Part shown: in pieces, positions 1-10,328 of the stretch
Numbering within the stretch: position 1 is the first letter of the stretch
Layout: every line of letters starts with the position of its first letter
Assembly (NCBI GenBank): GCA_017311315.1
Contig: CM029610.1
Location: 7,304,387-7,368,386 of the forward strand
DNA length: 64,000 nt
Reading direction: 5' to 3'
Source of the DNA: Dendrocalamus latiflorus
Taxonomy: Eukaryota; Streptophyta; Magnoliopsida; Poales; Poaceae
Program-made: the position numbers and the translations under genes
The notes under the pieces: model-generated
Told to the model about the DNA's origin: nothing
The model's database searches: none
Seen by the model: the letters and a program-made list of their open reading frames with translations, nothing else

Positions 1-924
1 GTTGGGTCGGTCGCCAACCACCGCTCACTTCACGTTTGCCAGGAACCAGAGCCAACCGGACATTGTCTCGCTCTCCACAATGGTAAATGCCACTGGGAGT
101 AGAAGTTAATTGTTTGCATCGGCCTGCATCGCGGTGAGAATGGTCCCCTTGCATCTCCCTATGAGGAAAGTGTCATCCATCATGAGCATAGGACGACAAA
201 ATTTGAAGCCCTCAATGGCCTAGGCAAAAGCCCAAAATAATCGGTCCAATATGAAGCAGTTGGCCCTCGTACTTGGATGCTCAAGCTTGTTTATGCATGT
301 ACCGAGGTTTAATTTAGCTATCTGGTAAAGCAATCTCAGCACAAGGTTGTACGCCTCTTCAAATGTCCCATAGATGGATTCGATGATCTTCTGCTTGCCT
401 CGTCGGACCTTGCTATTACTTACTGGATAGCCAACCACATTGACGACTTCCGACATGAGCTATTGGGGGAGACAGACACGTCTACTGCAACTAGGTGGCT
501 GATGATGCTTGCCACATATGATGAAGTCACGTTCTGATGATGGCGTAGGGGCTCACTAAGCTCGCAAGTGTGGTCAATCATCTCCTTGACTGAGAAGACC
601 AAGCCAAAAATCTTGGCTCGTTGAGCACAGATCTTTCCAGGGCAGCCTTGCACTGCCCACTTCACTGTGTAATTAGCAGGGTTAGATTGGTGCACTCAGT
701 ACACACGGCTAATAGACAAGGCGTACAGTGATATAGCTTGTTGCACAGCCACCTTGCTAGGGAAACACTGCTCAACTAGGAGGGTATCTGCTTGAAACCC
801 CCACTAGAACCCTTCTTGTGGTAGTACGAGGGAACATACCATAGCATCATCGAGTCTAGAGGACACATAGGGCACCTCCGATGCCACAATTTCCCCGAAT
901 GGACCACCCATCTATTGTGCGTCA
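1..924 (-). pseudogene. MULE transposase fragment (duplicate copy)
   Basis: This is part of a Mutator-like (MULE) transposase read on the minus strand. It contains the typical stretch leading to a degenerate DDE core, including LVLRLLYQIAKL and the motif region FILDRLFWAFA. It matches 43938-44858 almost base for base, with a few substitutions and a small indel near position 110. Similarity stops abruptly at 924 (GTGCGTCA), after which NHX-flank DNA follows. The left end runs out of the window. In-frame stops show that it is not functional. It is probably part of a second member of the MULE family bounded at 39819-46848, or a fragment copied from it. Confidence 0.85.
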
Positions 925-1980
925 AGTAATGGAGAATATGTAAATGTCCAGGAAAATCCATCACTAGTTAAAATACACATGAGAATATCATTTTCTTGGC
1001 ATCTATGGTACATAACTAAACCATGCTATGTAATCATCAGAATCCAGTTGAATAAAATGGAGTCATTTTTATTGCTAATGCATGCCATAGCATGTATGTC
1101 AACAAGCGAGGGATTCTATATTCAGGTAAGAATAGTTGACTGTTCAACCAGTGGACAAATTTTGAATTTGGACAAAATTTGAATTTGCAATTGGCTCCTC
1201 CTCTAAGAAAATAGAGTCAACGAAGGCAGGACTTTGCAGAATTAGTTAGCTCGTCTTATATAATGTGAACCTTGAATGAGTTTATGTTGCTCTCAACTGC
1301 TTCAAGAATAGCAATGAAGGAAAAAAAAGAAATCAAAGGAGCTTGTTGTAGTTAAAAGAACTAAGCACCAAAGGTTTGAATAACTAAACAACGCAACTAA
1401 GCACCAAAGGTTTGAATCACTAAACAACGCACTTCCATCAGACTACAGAATTCAGCAGTTCAACATAATGTTATCATAATTCAAATCTAGTGCAGTTAAA
1501 AGAAATAATGCAGATAATGGAAAACAAAACATGAAGGAATTTATCTGACTCTGGCTAAAGGAAATTGCCTAGGAGCTACACGCATTTTTACGTTTTAGCA
1601 CCTGATAATGCGAGCTTCTACCTTTTGGCCAATACTAACTTAAACTTTGAACTTTTTGGCAACATGGCATTTAACCTATAGAAAAATAACAAGGTAAGAA
1701 CAAACAAGCAGACAAATGCCACAGCTTATTTAGTTATAAATGCATTTCACACCTAGACCATTCATACATTGCCTAATTTTGGGTTAAAGCAAGTTATCAA
1801 GTCACAGACTGTAAAAAGTAAGTAGTAGAGTAGCGAGTGTCCAGTACTAAAATGTTCATGCTGTAAAGGTGCCAAAACACCAAAGTGTAACTTCTTAGAG
1901 CACAATATCATCATAAATTTTATAGTCATTTGTGCAAATGTCACTTGAAAAGAAAAACATATTTTGAGCAGTGGTGCAAC
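925..1980. other. AT-rich spacer between MULE fragment and last visible NHX exon
   Basis: No coding exon was found here on either strand. A short direct repeat (CTAAGCACCAAAGGTTTGAA) occurs around 1362 and 1396. Because NHX exon 9 ends in a good donor at 1980, this DNA probably begins the following intron. The six or more exons that an NHX5/6 gene needs for its C-terminal half are not recognisable before the MULE fragment. Confidence 0.5.
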
Positions 1981-3300
1981 CTGATGACATTGAACCAACA
2001 AAGGTCTCAAGGAACTGGAGAATCATCATAAAGAAGTTCTCGCCAGCTGCTGCATGACTTCTGACTGATGACATTGTCCTGAAGAAAAGTACAAACATAA
2101 GTAAGAAATGCACATGCTGGCAGCACTATGTATCAGGCTCATTGGCAGAAAGCAAACCTGTAAAGAGAAATTGCCATCTGCACTCTCGAAATAGGAACAC
2201 ATATAAGTTAGTCATAAGCACTTAGGAACAACTGCCTATCTTATATGAACTGGAAAGAAGTAAAAACAGACCGCATCGTTCAAAACAGATTCTCCAAACA
2301 CCAGAGCATACAAGTTAACATCAGTGCCCAGTTCCTGCAAAGATGATTTCAAGGGTTGGCCATCATTAGTTCATGGCCTCGGCATCCTCAGGATTACATA
2401 TTTGGCTTACCTCCTTCAATAAGGGTGCCATTAAATTCTGAGAATCAATGGAATAACTAAACATTTTTTTAATGAAGGGTTAACGGCATGTATCAGAGCA
2501 TGTCAAAAAAATGAAAGACAAGTTCCTATTTTTTAAAAAGAAAGATAATGCCAGCTTAGCACCACTTCAATATGTTACATAACTACATTAACTTTGCCAC
2601 TAAAAACATTAAGTTCTGACGCATGTACTGATACTAATTATGATTGATATTCAAGTTGAAACGTGAAGCCAACAAACTGACAACTAACTAGAAAATATCA
2701 AAATAGGATGCAATTCTGTATGATAAAACAGTGTTACTACTTACTAAGAATGAACCCATTTTACCAGTGACTTGGAACAAGGTTTTTTCCTTCCAGGAGA
2801 GAGTTTAACCCTCCGGGTAAGACTACAGCCTTCAAGGTTATTTGTTGTTCACTAAGCAGTAAGCACTGCTGGCTGTAGCTCAGGTTACCATCTGAGCTGT
2901 AATTTTGCAATTGCACAAAAGCTAACATTTGTTGTGGCAGTGAGACTGAATACCTATTACACAATGCACATGGTAGGGCTCATAGGTAGATACTAAGAAT
3001 GAACACATTTTACCAGTGACCTGGGACAAGGTTTTATCCTATTTTAAATCTCCAGATAAGATTACATTCTTCAAGGTTATTTGTTGGTCACTGAGCACTG
3101 CAGCTCAGGTTACCATCTGAGTTGCAAATTTGCAATTGTACATATTACACAATGCATATAGTAGGGCTTGTAAGTAGATACAACAAAGAAATCTAGCTGT
3201 AGTGTGTACTTAAAAAGCGCCACCAGTAATAATAAACCATGATACTTCATCTTTCGGCATGAGGAAATAAGAACTTCGAAAACTGAAACTGAGAGAGAGA

Positions 3301-3341
<41 letters not shown>

Positions 3342-6300
3342 GTAATGATTTATTTACGGGTAAATTCCACACAGGCATTTGCACTAGACAACATCAATGA
3401 AATCACTATAGCTTTCCAAATTCCGCAAAATCATAAACAAGAAATAAAGCCACAGCACTTTTCAACAAAATGACTTGTAATGAGATAGATAACTATGCAG
3501 GTTCATGAACGGGATAAGAGAAAAAAACTAGGCACCTGGAATATTGATAACACTGTGACAGGATCAGTTGCAGATATAAGAGCACCGAACATAAGGCATT
3601 CAACCAGTGGAAGTTTATACATTAGAAATGTCAGCCCACCAAGATAGCTGCAGTACAATTAAGAATATAGATTCAGAAGATTAAATCGTTTAGCTAAAAC
3701 TAGGCAAATAAAGTTTGTGAAACGCTTACACAAGAATCCCTGTTACAAAGGAAGCAATGAATGTCCCGAGAATAGCAAAAGTTACAATAGCCCCAAAGTT
3801 TGCAAAGAATGGTTTCTGCAAAAACAATGGAGGTTATTTTTTTAAAAAAAAAACTCGTACAGAAGACAGAACTATAGGTAAAGAAAGTGTTGCCATTTGA
3901 AGTACTTACTGGGGATAAGCTGAATCCTGACTGAGTACATTGAAGTCAAGGAATTCAAATTTAAATTCAAATAAAGATGTGTTCCAGTTAGAAAGTTAAG
4001 AAGCTCCACCTAGTAAACCCATTTCCCATCAAGGTAACTAACGTTGTTAAAAGAAAGAAGTAGAGAAAAGGATATAATATTATTGGAGGCAACAAGAACA
4101 AGAAGAAGAATTCTTCATGGAAGTTGAACCATGTCCTGCAAATTGAAGGGAACAAGACATAATCAATGGAATATGTTCACATTGAATGTTAGAGATAGAC
4201 AATAATAAATGTGAAACAAATATTGAAGATGTAGAAAGTGCAAACTGAACCAAATTATACAATGAACACGAACCTAGTGCTGGCCTCTGTATTTGAAATA
4301 TTAGCAAGCCCACCAACAACTAGACCTATAAGACAATCATGATTCATAAAAAAATATTACTTCAAATTTAAAATGACCAAAATATGCAAAATTTGTTTGT
4401 GCTAGACTTACTAGTTAATAGCATATCAGGATGTCAGGGATGAAATGGAAAACATATTTGTGCAATTGCTCTAAAGGGAATCATACGATAAATTTACGAA
4501 GATGTGATAAAAACAACGGGAGAACTCATAAATCGATTTTCATGTCTAAATATCATTTTACTCATTCAGCTGACTTCGCAGCAGCACGCATTTTAGGCAA
4601 ACAAAACATGGCTTGCTGTGATTCTCCTTGATCAAACAGAAACAGCTCTTGCTAATCGCCACATGGATATCAAGCATTTATCCTTAAGGGTTTGATCAAA
4701 ATTCATTTCTTAACTTACTGACATACTTAGTAAATTTGATCAGGATTCCAGTGCTGACTTTTGACACACTATGCCAAGTAGAAATAAGACATTCCAATTA
4801 TTATTTTTTATTCAGTTCGCCTTTTGCAAAGTTGGAACTTGTAGGGGTCACATGAATGCATGACTGCAGCAGATGCAACTTCTCGATATGCTTTCTCCTG
4901 GCAGCAATAAATGGGCATGTTGCACAACATGGGCAGGCAAGATATGCTGATCTAATCTACTCCTAAGTCCTGGATACATTGCTTAGAACAAGTTTCCAAG
5001 TGTAAAATCATCTGGTAATCGAGTCAAAGGAAAAAAATGCTGAAATCTACCTATAGGCTTTATTGGTGGACACTTTTGCTTCAGTGGGTCCACTCTAGTT
5101 ATGCTACAGCAACATATTTTAGCAATTCAGATTATTCTATCACAGGCAGAGAATTTATAATCCCTCCCTCTCTGAGCTCTCAGAGAACTACATCACCTAG
5201 GGAGCACATCTTGAAGAATTGAACAACTGTCTTCAATGGGACTACCATAAAACAGAAGACATGGAACTAGCTATTTCCCTCTAATGAGGTATCTCAGAAG
5301 TCAAAACTTTGCTTATGAATCATTTTTGCATCCCCAGTAACATCACATAGAGGGATTTCAACTCAACAAGATAGCAACAAAAGTTAGCTTGCCGCTCCTG
5401 TAGTCAAAAGTTCACACAGACACACTATCTAGTCCCATCTTCTATTTTCCTTGTGCCACATTCAAATTATCCAAAACTCTTAGAAATAAAAAAACATTAA
5501 GTTAGTTATTTCCACTTAGTGTTAAACAGACACCAAATGTAGAGTTAATTTACTAAACTCACATATTGCATGCTAAAGGACACAGAGAGCTACTAGTCAC
5601 TCAACTCACTCCAATGGACGCTAATTTATTAAACTCTTTAGATAAGTACAATTGCATTGACCAGCATATTGAAGAACAATTTAACAAGGGACTCGCTCCA
5701 ATTTTTTCAGAAAACTCGCATGAACGAGACCATTTGCCAATACACCGAAAATTTCACCACATTCACTAAAGATGTTTTTCCTCCCATAAGCTAAATGAAC
5801 TTCGAAAGTCCGACTACTAACAATTAAATCATCATCTTAAATGAATCACACAATTCATACCCATTCCGCTTAGAATTTCACCCTAGAATACCGGTGAATT
5901 AGGAATTCCTACTCCTGCATAACATGTACACTGCTTTACAAGTCACAACCTAAAATCATTCCCCAGATTTATCCATACGAACATCACACTTCCAAAGGCA
6001 CCTCGTAGAAAACCATCCAAATCCCCTCATATACTAACTTTCAGCACGATAAACTGCTCCCAAAATATACGAAACGACCAAACCAACGATCAATCAGAGG
6101 CTAGGGTTGGGGTTCATACGTCAAGGATGAGAGCTGACCGCGGAGGCGCGTGCGATAGACATACCGATGAGGAGCGACGCGCTGGCCTCGGGGAGGTAGT
6201 AGAAGCGGTGGCGGCGGAGGACGTGGCCGAGCACGAAGGAGAGCACGAGCAAGAGGATCTGCAGCAGAATCCCCACCCTGGCCACCTGCTGCTCCTTCCC

Positions 6301-6435
6301 CGGCGGCGCGGGCGGGGGCGGGGCCGACAGCCAGCCCGCCGGCGGCGTCGCCGAGACCAGGCTCAGCTCCAGCGGCTGGGGCGTGAGCGCAAACGCCCTC
6401 CACGACAAGTCCACGCGCCCGCACTTGGCGTACAT
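1981..6435 (-). CDS. NHX5/6: NHX5/6-type endosomal Na+(K+)/H+ antiporter, 3'-incomplete, chimeric 5' end
   Basis: Family members exchange Na+ or K+ for H+ across Golgi/trans-Golgi/prevacuolar membranes and set their pH. The exons on the minus strand are 6375-6165, 4325-4274, 4135-4076, 3934-3910, 3815-3730, 3647-3536, 2334-2272, 2177-2158 and 2078-1981. All phases join without a stop. Visible motifs are the N-terminal membrane helix with LPEASASLLIG, the amiloride-site-like FFFLFLLPPII, ATDPVTVLSIFQ, and GESVLNDA with the conserved Asn-Asp of the transport site. Exon 9 ends in SMSSG. The helices after that and the cytosolic tail are missing, so only about 260 of roughly 530 residues are seen. 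No NHX-type ATG is present: the expected start is CTG, and upstream the frame runs into copied PPR sequence with an in-frame ATG at 6435. It may continue past position 1 or be a truncated relic. Confidence 0.85.
3288..3339. repeat. (GA)n microsatellite
   Basis: An almost pure GA dinucleotide run of about 25 units with one GGGA interruption. It lies in the NHX intron between exons 7 and 6. Confidence 0.95.
3935..4075 (-). other. AT-AC U12-type (minor spliceosome) intron in NHX
   Basis: The 141-nt intron begins ATATCCTTTT directly after the codons PPII, has the branch-site motif TTCCTTGAC at 3953-3945 and ends in AC at 3935. These match the U12 consensus at the donor and branch point, and the branch-to-acceptor distance of about 11 nt fits. 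Using these sites restores the family sequence IIFQSGFSLSP with no frame break, whereas no GT-AG pair does. U12 introns are known from plant NHX5/6 genes. Confidence 0.9.
4326..6164 (-). other. NHX intron 1
   Basis: A 1.8-kb AT-rich intron between the first exon (donor GTATGT at 6164) and exon 2 (acceptor TTATAG at 4326). It has no recognised coding content. Short open frames in it are chance. Confidence 0.75.
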
Positions 6436-6586
6436 GTCGACCAACGCCCCCGCAACACACTCGTCCTCGTCGACACCAAACTTGACGGCGGAAGCGTGCA
6501 CTTGCGCGCCCGCGACAACGTCTTTGGCGTGGGCGCACCCGGCGACAAGGGCGCCGAGTGCGAACGAGTTCGGGCGGTCGCAGCTT
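6376..6586 (-). pseudogene. Copied PPR gene fragment fused to NHX exon 1
   Basis: These 211 bp repeat 9818-10028 of the adjacent PPR gene with only a few substitutions and in the same orientation. They encode the PPR stretch from about DRPNSFALGALVAGC to FALTPQ. At the low-coordinate end they join NHX exon 1 in frame (FALTPQ followed by PLELSLVSA). At the high end they share CTT (6584-6586) with the PHO1-derived segment. A single open frame runs from 6729 through PPR sequence into NHX, so a chimeric N-terminus could be translated from the ATG at 6435. Confidence 0.9.
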
Positions 6587-7074
6587 CTGCAGTTCAACTC
6601 CAAGAACCCTTGGCTCCGTAGCAATCTGATACTTAAACAAAAAATACATTTATTTCTTATCCATGGTATGTTCTCTAAAATAGTTATGGTCTGCATCATA
6701 ACTTTTTGATCAAAGATAAATTTCACCATACTTACAGAGAGTCAAATTTTTTACAGGGTTTGAACCTTGTCTTGAGGCTTGCTTGGCTTCAGACTGTCAT
6801 CAACCCTAACAGTGGAAGCCTGCATTCTAGAGTAACTTTGTTCTTTTTGGCAGCTCTTGAAGTGATTCGACGAGGCCATTGGAACTTCTACAGGTACAGC
6901 TTTTGCCAATCAAGCTGAACGTGTGAATTTCACATTGTTATATAAACCTGAATTTACACCAAAAGAACACTAAAAAAACTTCTGTTTCAGGCTGGAGAAC
7001 GAACACCTAAACAATGCCGGGAAGTTCAGAGCTGTGAAGGTTGTTCCACTTCCTTTTCATGAATTGAAGAGGAC
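6584..7074 (+). pseudogene. PHO1: PHO1-like EXS-domain 3' exons (copy 1)
   Basis: PHO1 proteins export phosphate and carry an N-terminal SPX and a C-terminal EXS domain. This copy keeps only part of one EXS exon (6584-6665, reading FNSKNPWLRSNLILKQK) and the next two (6757-6893, with ALEVIRRGHWNFYR, and 6991-about 7074, with LENEHLNNAGKFRAVK). A one-base deletion in the last exon, compared with copy 2, destroys the normal HELEED stop. Without promoter and SPX part it is a relic, lying antisense to the NHX 5' end. Confidence 0.85.
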
Positions 7075-8175
7075 TAACAAAATAGGGCATCATTGCCGCT
7101 GGTTCTAGGGATTCAAAACTCCAAACAGTTCAGGTGTAACACCAACTAATGTTAGAAAGCATGCACCACACTGTTATAATTTGATTCATTTTGTTAGAAA
7201 GCATGCACTACACTATTATAATTTGATTCATTTTTTGGTGTCAGGAATAAAGGGCATTTCACATGTTCGGTTTGGAGAAGTTATATGCAAATAACAAACA
7301 CTATATAGATAGAATACAGGAGTTTCAAATTAGTTTTCCAAGTAAGAATCCATACTGATCTCGTGTAAACTGAAGTAAATTCACATCATGAGAAAATCCA
7401 AGCGATCCAAAAATAGCTGCTCTACAATTGTTCTTTTGGCCATTCCATCCATTGTGTAATTTGGTTTGTCTGGCAAATGTAATTATATCTACTTAATGAA
7501 AGTTCCATCATGCATAAATTACCTCAAAAGAGGTTAATCAAGGATCACTATCTGATTTACAAAATTTGCAAATGATTTATCAGTTACTTACAAGTTACAA
7601 CAGAATTTCACACATCACCCCAGTACTATCATATATTCAGCAATCAAGTTCCAGTACTTCAAATTGAGAATGGCAAGAACGTACGAAATACTGGCATAAA
7701 GTCATACTGATGTTGCACACTGACCTAACTTTAAGCACTGAGTATCATTTACCCCATATCTCTTCAAATAATACCACAGTGCAAATTAATTTAGGAACCG
7801 AAAGCATATGCAAGAAGAGCTTAACTACGCTCGTACTGACCTCACATCGCATGTGAAAGCAGAAGGTACTGAAGCGTTGACATCACATTCGCTTGCACTG
7901 ATGAAGATACATCTCTATAATTTCAATATCATCAAAAACTCAGTTGACAATACACAGGAAAGTATGACTATATTGTACACAGTTGTAAGTATTGTGTGCA
8001 GTTTACAACAGTGTCAGCACCATAGAATTTCTCATCTTCAAGCAAGAGACACATTGCAACCATCTCCTGTGCCCTAGAAAGGATAATAACCTGATCCTTT
8101 GCACCAAGGCATTGTCCAAGTAGAAATCTGGCATAGGCCAGTTCTCTTTGAGGCATGACAACACACAGTCTACAT
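6584..8175 (+). repeat. Segment duplicated at 32831-34421 (PHO1 end plus downstream DNA)
   Basis: About 1.59 kb is nearly identical to 32831-34421. Differences are scattered single bases and one-base indels. It carries the last PHO1 exons (6584-7074) and about 1.1 kb of downstream DNA. Identity begins at CTTCTGCAG and ends at TCTACAT; beyond that the two loci differ completely. No terminal inverted repeats or clear target duplication were found at the ends. Confidence 0.93.
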
Positions 8176-8305
8176 GTTACTCATGGATATCTCCTCCGTG
8201 CAGTCAGTCGATTTCACATGATTGAGTCCATTATGTTTCACAGCAACTATGAAGCGTAACTCCCCCTGGTGTGTAGAAAAAAAAAGCATCAATACATCAC
8301 CAATC
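7075..8305. other. Non-coding stretch between PHO1 relic and PPR stop
   Basis: From 7075 to 8175 this is the duplicated DNA also present at 33324-34421. It includes a short tandem duplication around 7148-7232 (GTTAGAAAGCATGCAC...). A minus-strand open frame (7968-8156) is shared by both copies, but I do not recognise its product. From 8176 the sequence is unique and probably holds the 3' UTR of the PPR gene. Confidence 0.6.
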
Positions 8306-10318
8306 TTATGTCGCTCCAACTTGTAATGCATCAAATATATCATCTGAAAATTCTTGTGCATCAACCCAGCAACTTCCAGTCTCCTTTCTTACTCGCTGGA
8401 AGTCAAATACAGTACGATTCCAGGCTTTCGCATCCCACATGTCAACTGAAGCATGAATGCTGGATAATATAATGTACGGTGAAGGATCCTCTGGTCTTAT
8501 TTCCAGAATCTTCTTTGCCGCTAATCTTCCTAACTCCACATTACCGTGAACCCTACATGAAGCTAGCAAAGCTTTCCACACCAGTTGGTCTGGTTGACAA
8601 GGCATGGCATCAATGAACTCCATTGCATCACAAAATCTCCCAGCACGGGCAAATAGATCAACCATGCAGGTATAATGCTCCATCTTGGGCTCCACATTGT
8701 ACTTGGATTTCATCTGTTTGAAGTACTCACACCCCTCTGCAACTAGGCCCATTCGGCTGCAAGATGATAACAGCCCAATAAAAGTGTAATCATCTGGACA
8801 CACTGCTTCTTCTTGCATCAGGTCAAATAACTGAATAGCTGCCACCTCATTGCCATGCTGTGAAAAACTTGTAATCAATGCATTCCACGAGATAATACCT
8901 CTGTTCCTCATTGAATTGAAAATCTTTAATGCAATCCGAACACTTCCACACTTGGCATACATGGTTACAAGGGCATTCTCCACAGAATTGTGATCATCAA
9001 TTCCTAACTTCACTGCCCTCGAATGAGTTTGCCATCCAAAAACAAGGTTTGTGGTGCTAGAACAGGCTCGTAGCACACTAGTGATGCAAAAGAGTGGAGA
9101 CCCTAACCCTTTCCGAAGCATTTCCCTAAAGAACAAGAGTGACTCCTGAGCAAGATCATTCTGCACATAGCAAGTTAACAATGCCGTCCACGATATGATG
9201 TCCTTGTTTTCCAACAGATTAAATACAATCTCTGAACTTGTGATATCACCACATCTGCCATAAACAGTGATGGTAGCATTCAGCAGTAAAGTATCCAGCT
9301 TGAAGAAGGTCTTTAGAGCATAACAATGAACCTCCTTGGCCACTCTCAGCTGCCCTAATGATGAACAAACCTGCAGCAGGCTAGTTATAGCTGACTGGTC
9401 GATTGCCATATTTTCCATGACCATCTCCTGAAAAATCCCAACTGCCTCCATGTTGTATCCATTCCGTGCATAAGCTACAAGTAGTGAACACCTGGAGAAT
9501 GCATCATGCTTTATCCGACAAGCCAACCTAGCAATCTCATCCACTCCACCGCATCTACCATACATTGCCATAAGGGCAGTTCCTAAAGCAGGATCAATCT
9601 CGGTCCCCATCTTCACCAAGCAGCCATGAACTTGCTTCCCACCAGGGAGCCACTCAGGCGCATCAAACACCTTCAGGATGCAAGAAAACGTCGCATTTGT
9701 TGGCCAAACCTTCAAGACCAACATCTTCTTGAACAGGACAATCGCTGCATCATGGTGGCCAGAACACCGGTGGTTGACAAGGCAGGCGATCATGCTCGTC
9801 CAGCTCACGACACTCCTCTGGGGCGTGAGCGCAAACGCCCTCCACGACAAGTCCACGCGCCCGCACTTGGCGTACATGTCGACCAACGCCCCCGCAACAC
9901 ACTCGTCCTCGTCGACACCAAACTTGACGGCGGAAGCGTGCACTTGCGCGCCCGCGACAACGTCTTTGGCGCGGGCGCACCCGGCGACCAAGGCGCCGAG
10001 TGCGAACGAGTTCGGGCGGTCGCAGCTTTTGCGCCCCACACCGCGAAGCATGTCGGAGAACAGCAAGAACGCCTCCCCGAGGGCACCGAGGCGGGAGGTG
10101 CCGGAGATGAGGACGGACCAGGAGACGAGATTGCGGCGGGGCATTTCGTCGAACAGGCTGCGGGCGTCGACGAGGAGGCAACGGCCCTGGTAAGAAAGGA
10201 GGAGGTTGTTGCAGAGGTAGGTGGAGGCGAGGCAGCCGAGCTTGACGGCCGCGCCGTGGACGACGCGGGGGTGGCAGCCGCAGCCGCCGCGGAGGAGGGA
10301 GGCGAGGGGGTCGTGCAT
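8306..10318 (-). CDS. Pentatricopeptide repeat (PPR) protein, PLS-like with C-terminal E-type end
   Basis: PPR proteins bind organellar RNA one base per repeat and act in editing, splicing or stability. From the ATG at 10318 there are 670 codons without intron. Repeats run through nearly the whole length: signatures include NLVSWSVLISG, VDMYAKCGRVD, NALVTMYAKCGSV, GIISWNALITSFSQHGN and EHYTCMVDLFARAGR. The C-terminus (PYIILSSIHASVDMWDAKAW ending KETGSCWVDAQ) resembles the E/E+ region of plant editing factors; there is no DYW domain. A hAT-like element sits two bases upstream of this ATG together with its target duplication, so the original protein probably began earlier (see 12047-12197). Loss of that part could remove the organelle transit peptide. 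Frame is otherwise intact. Confidence 0.88.
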   Translation of the reverse strand: MHDPLASLLRGGCGCHPRVVHGAAVKLGCLASTYLCNNLLLSYQGRCLLVDARSLFDEMPRRNLVSWSVLISGTSRLGALGEAFLLFSDMLRGVGRKSCDRPNSFALGALVAGCARAKDVVAGAQVHASAVKFGVDEDECVAGALVDMYAKCGRVDLSWRAFALTPQRSVVSWTSMIACLVNHRCSGHHDAAIVLFKKMLVLKVWPTNATFSCILKVFDAPEWLPGGKQVHGCLVKMGTEIDPALGTALMAMYGRCGGVDEIARLACRIKHDAFSRCSLLVAYARNGYNMEAVGIFQEMVMENMAIDQSAITSLLQVCSSLGQLRVAKEVHCYALKTFFKLDTLLLNATITVYGRCGDITSSEIVFNLLENKDIISWTALLTCYVQNDLAQESLLFFREMLRKGLGSPLFCITSVLRACSSTTNLVFGWQTHSRAVKLGIDDHNSVENALVTMYAKCGSVRIALKIFNSMRNRGIISWNALITSFSQHGNEVAAIQLFDLMQEEAVCPDDYTFIGLLSSCSRMGLVAEGCEYFKQMKSKYNVEPKMEHYTCMVDLFARAGRFCDAMEFIDAMPCQPDQLVWKALLASCRVHGNVELGRLAAKKILEIRPEDPSPYIILSSIHASVDMWDAKAWNRTVFDFQRVRKETGSCWVDAQEFSDDIFDALQVGAT

Positions 10319-10328
10319 TTGTGCCTGG

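Noticed and set aside
4060..4140. Apparent loss of the donor site of NHX exon 3, as a sign of a pseudogene
   Set aside because: The sequence after the exon is a perfect U12 AT-AC donor and the matching branch site and acceptor are present 141 nt on.
6584..8175. Helitron as carrier of the PHO1 segment
   Set aside because: No TC start, no CTRR end with hairpin and no A-T insertion site at the breakpoints; the CTT microhomology fits repair better.
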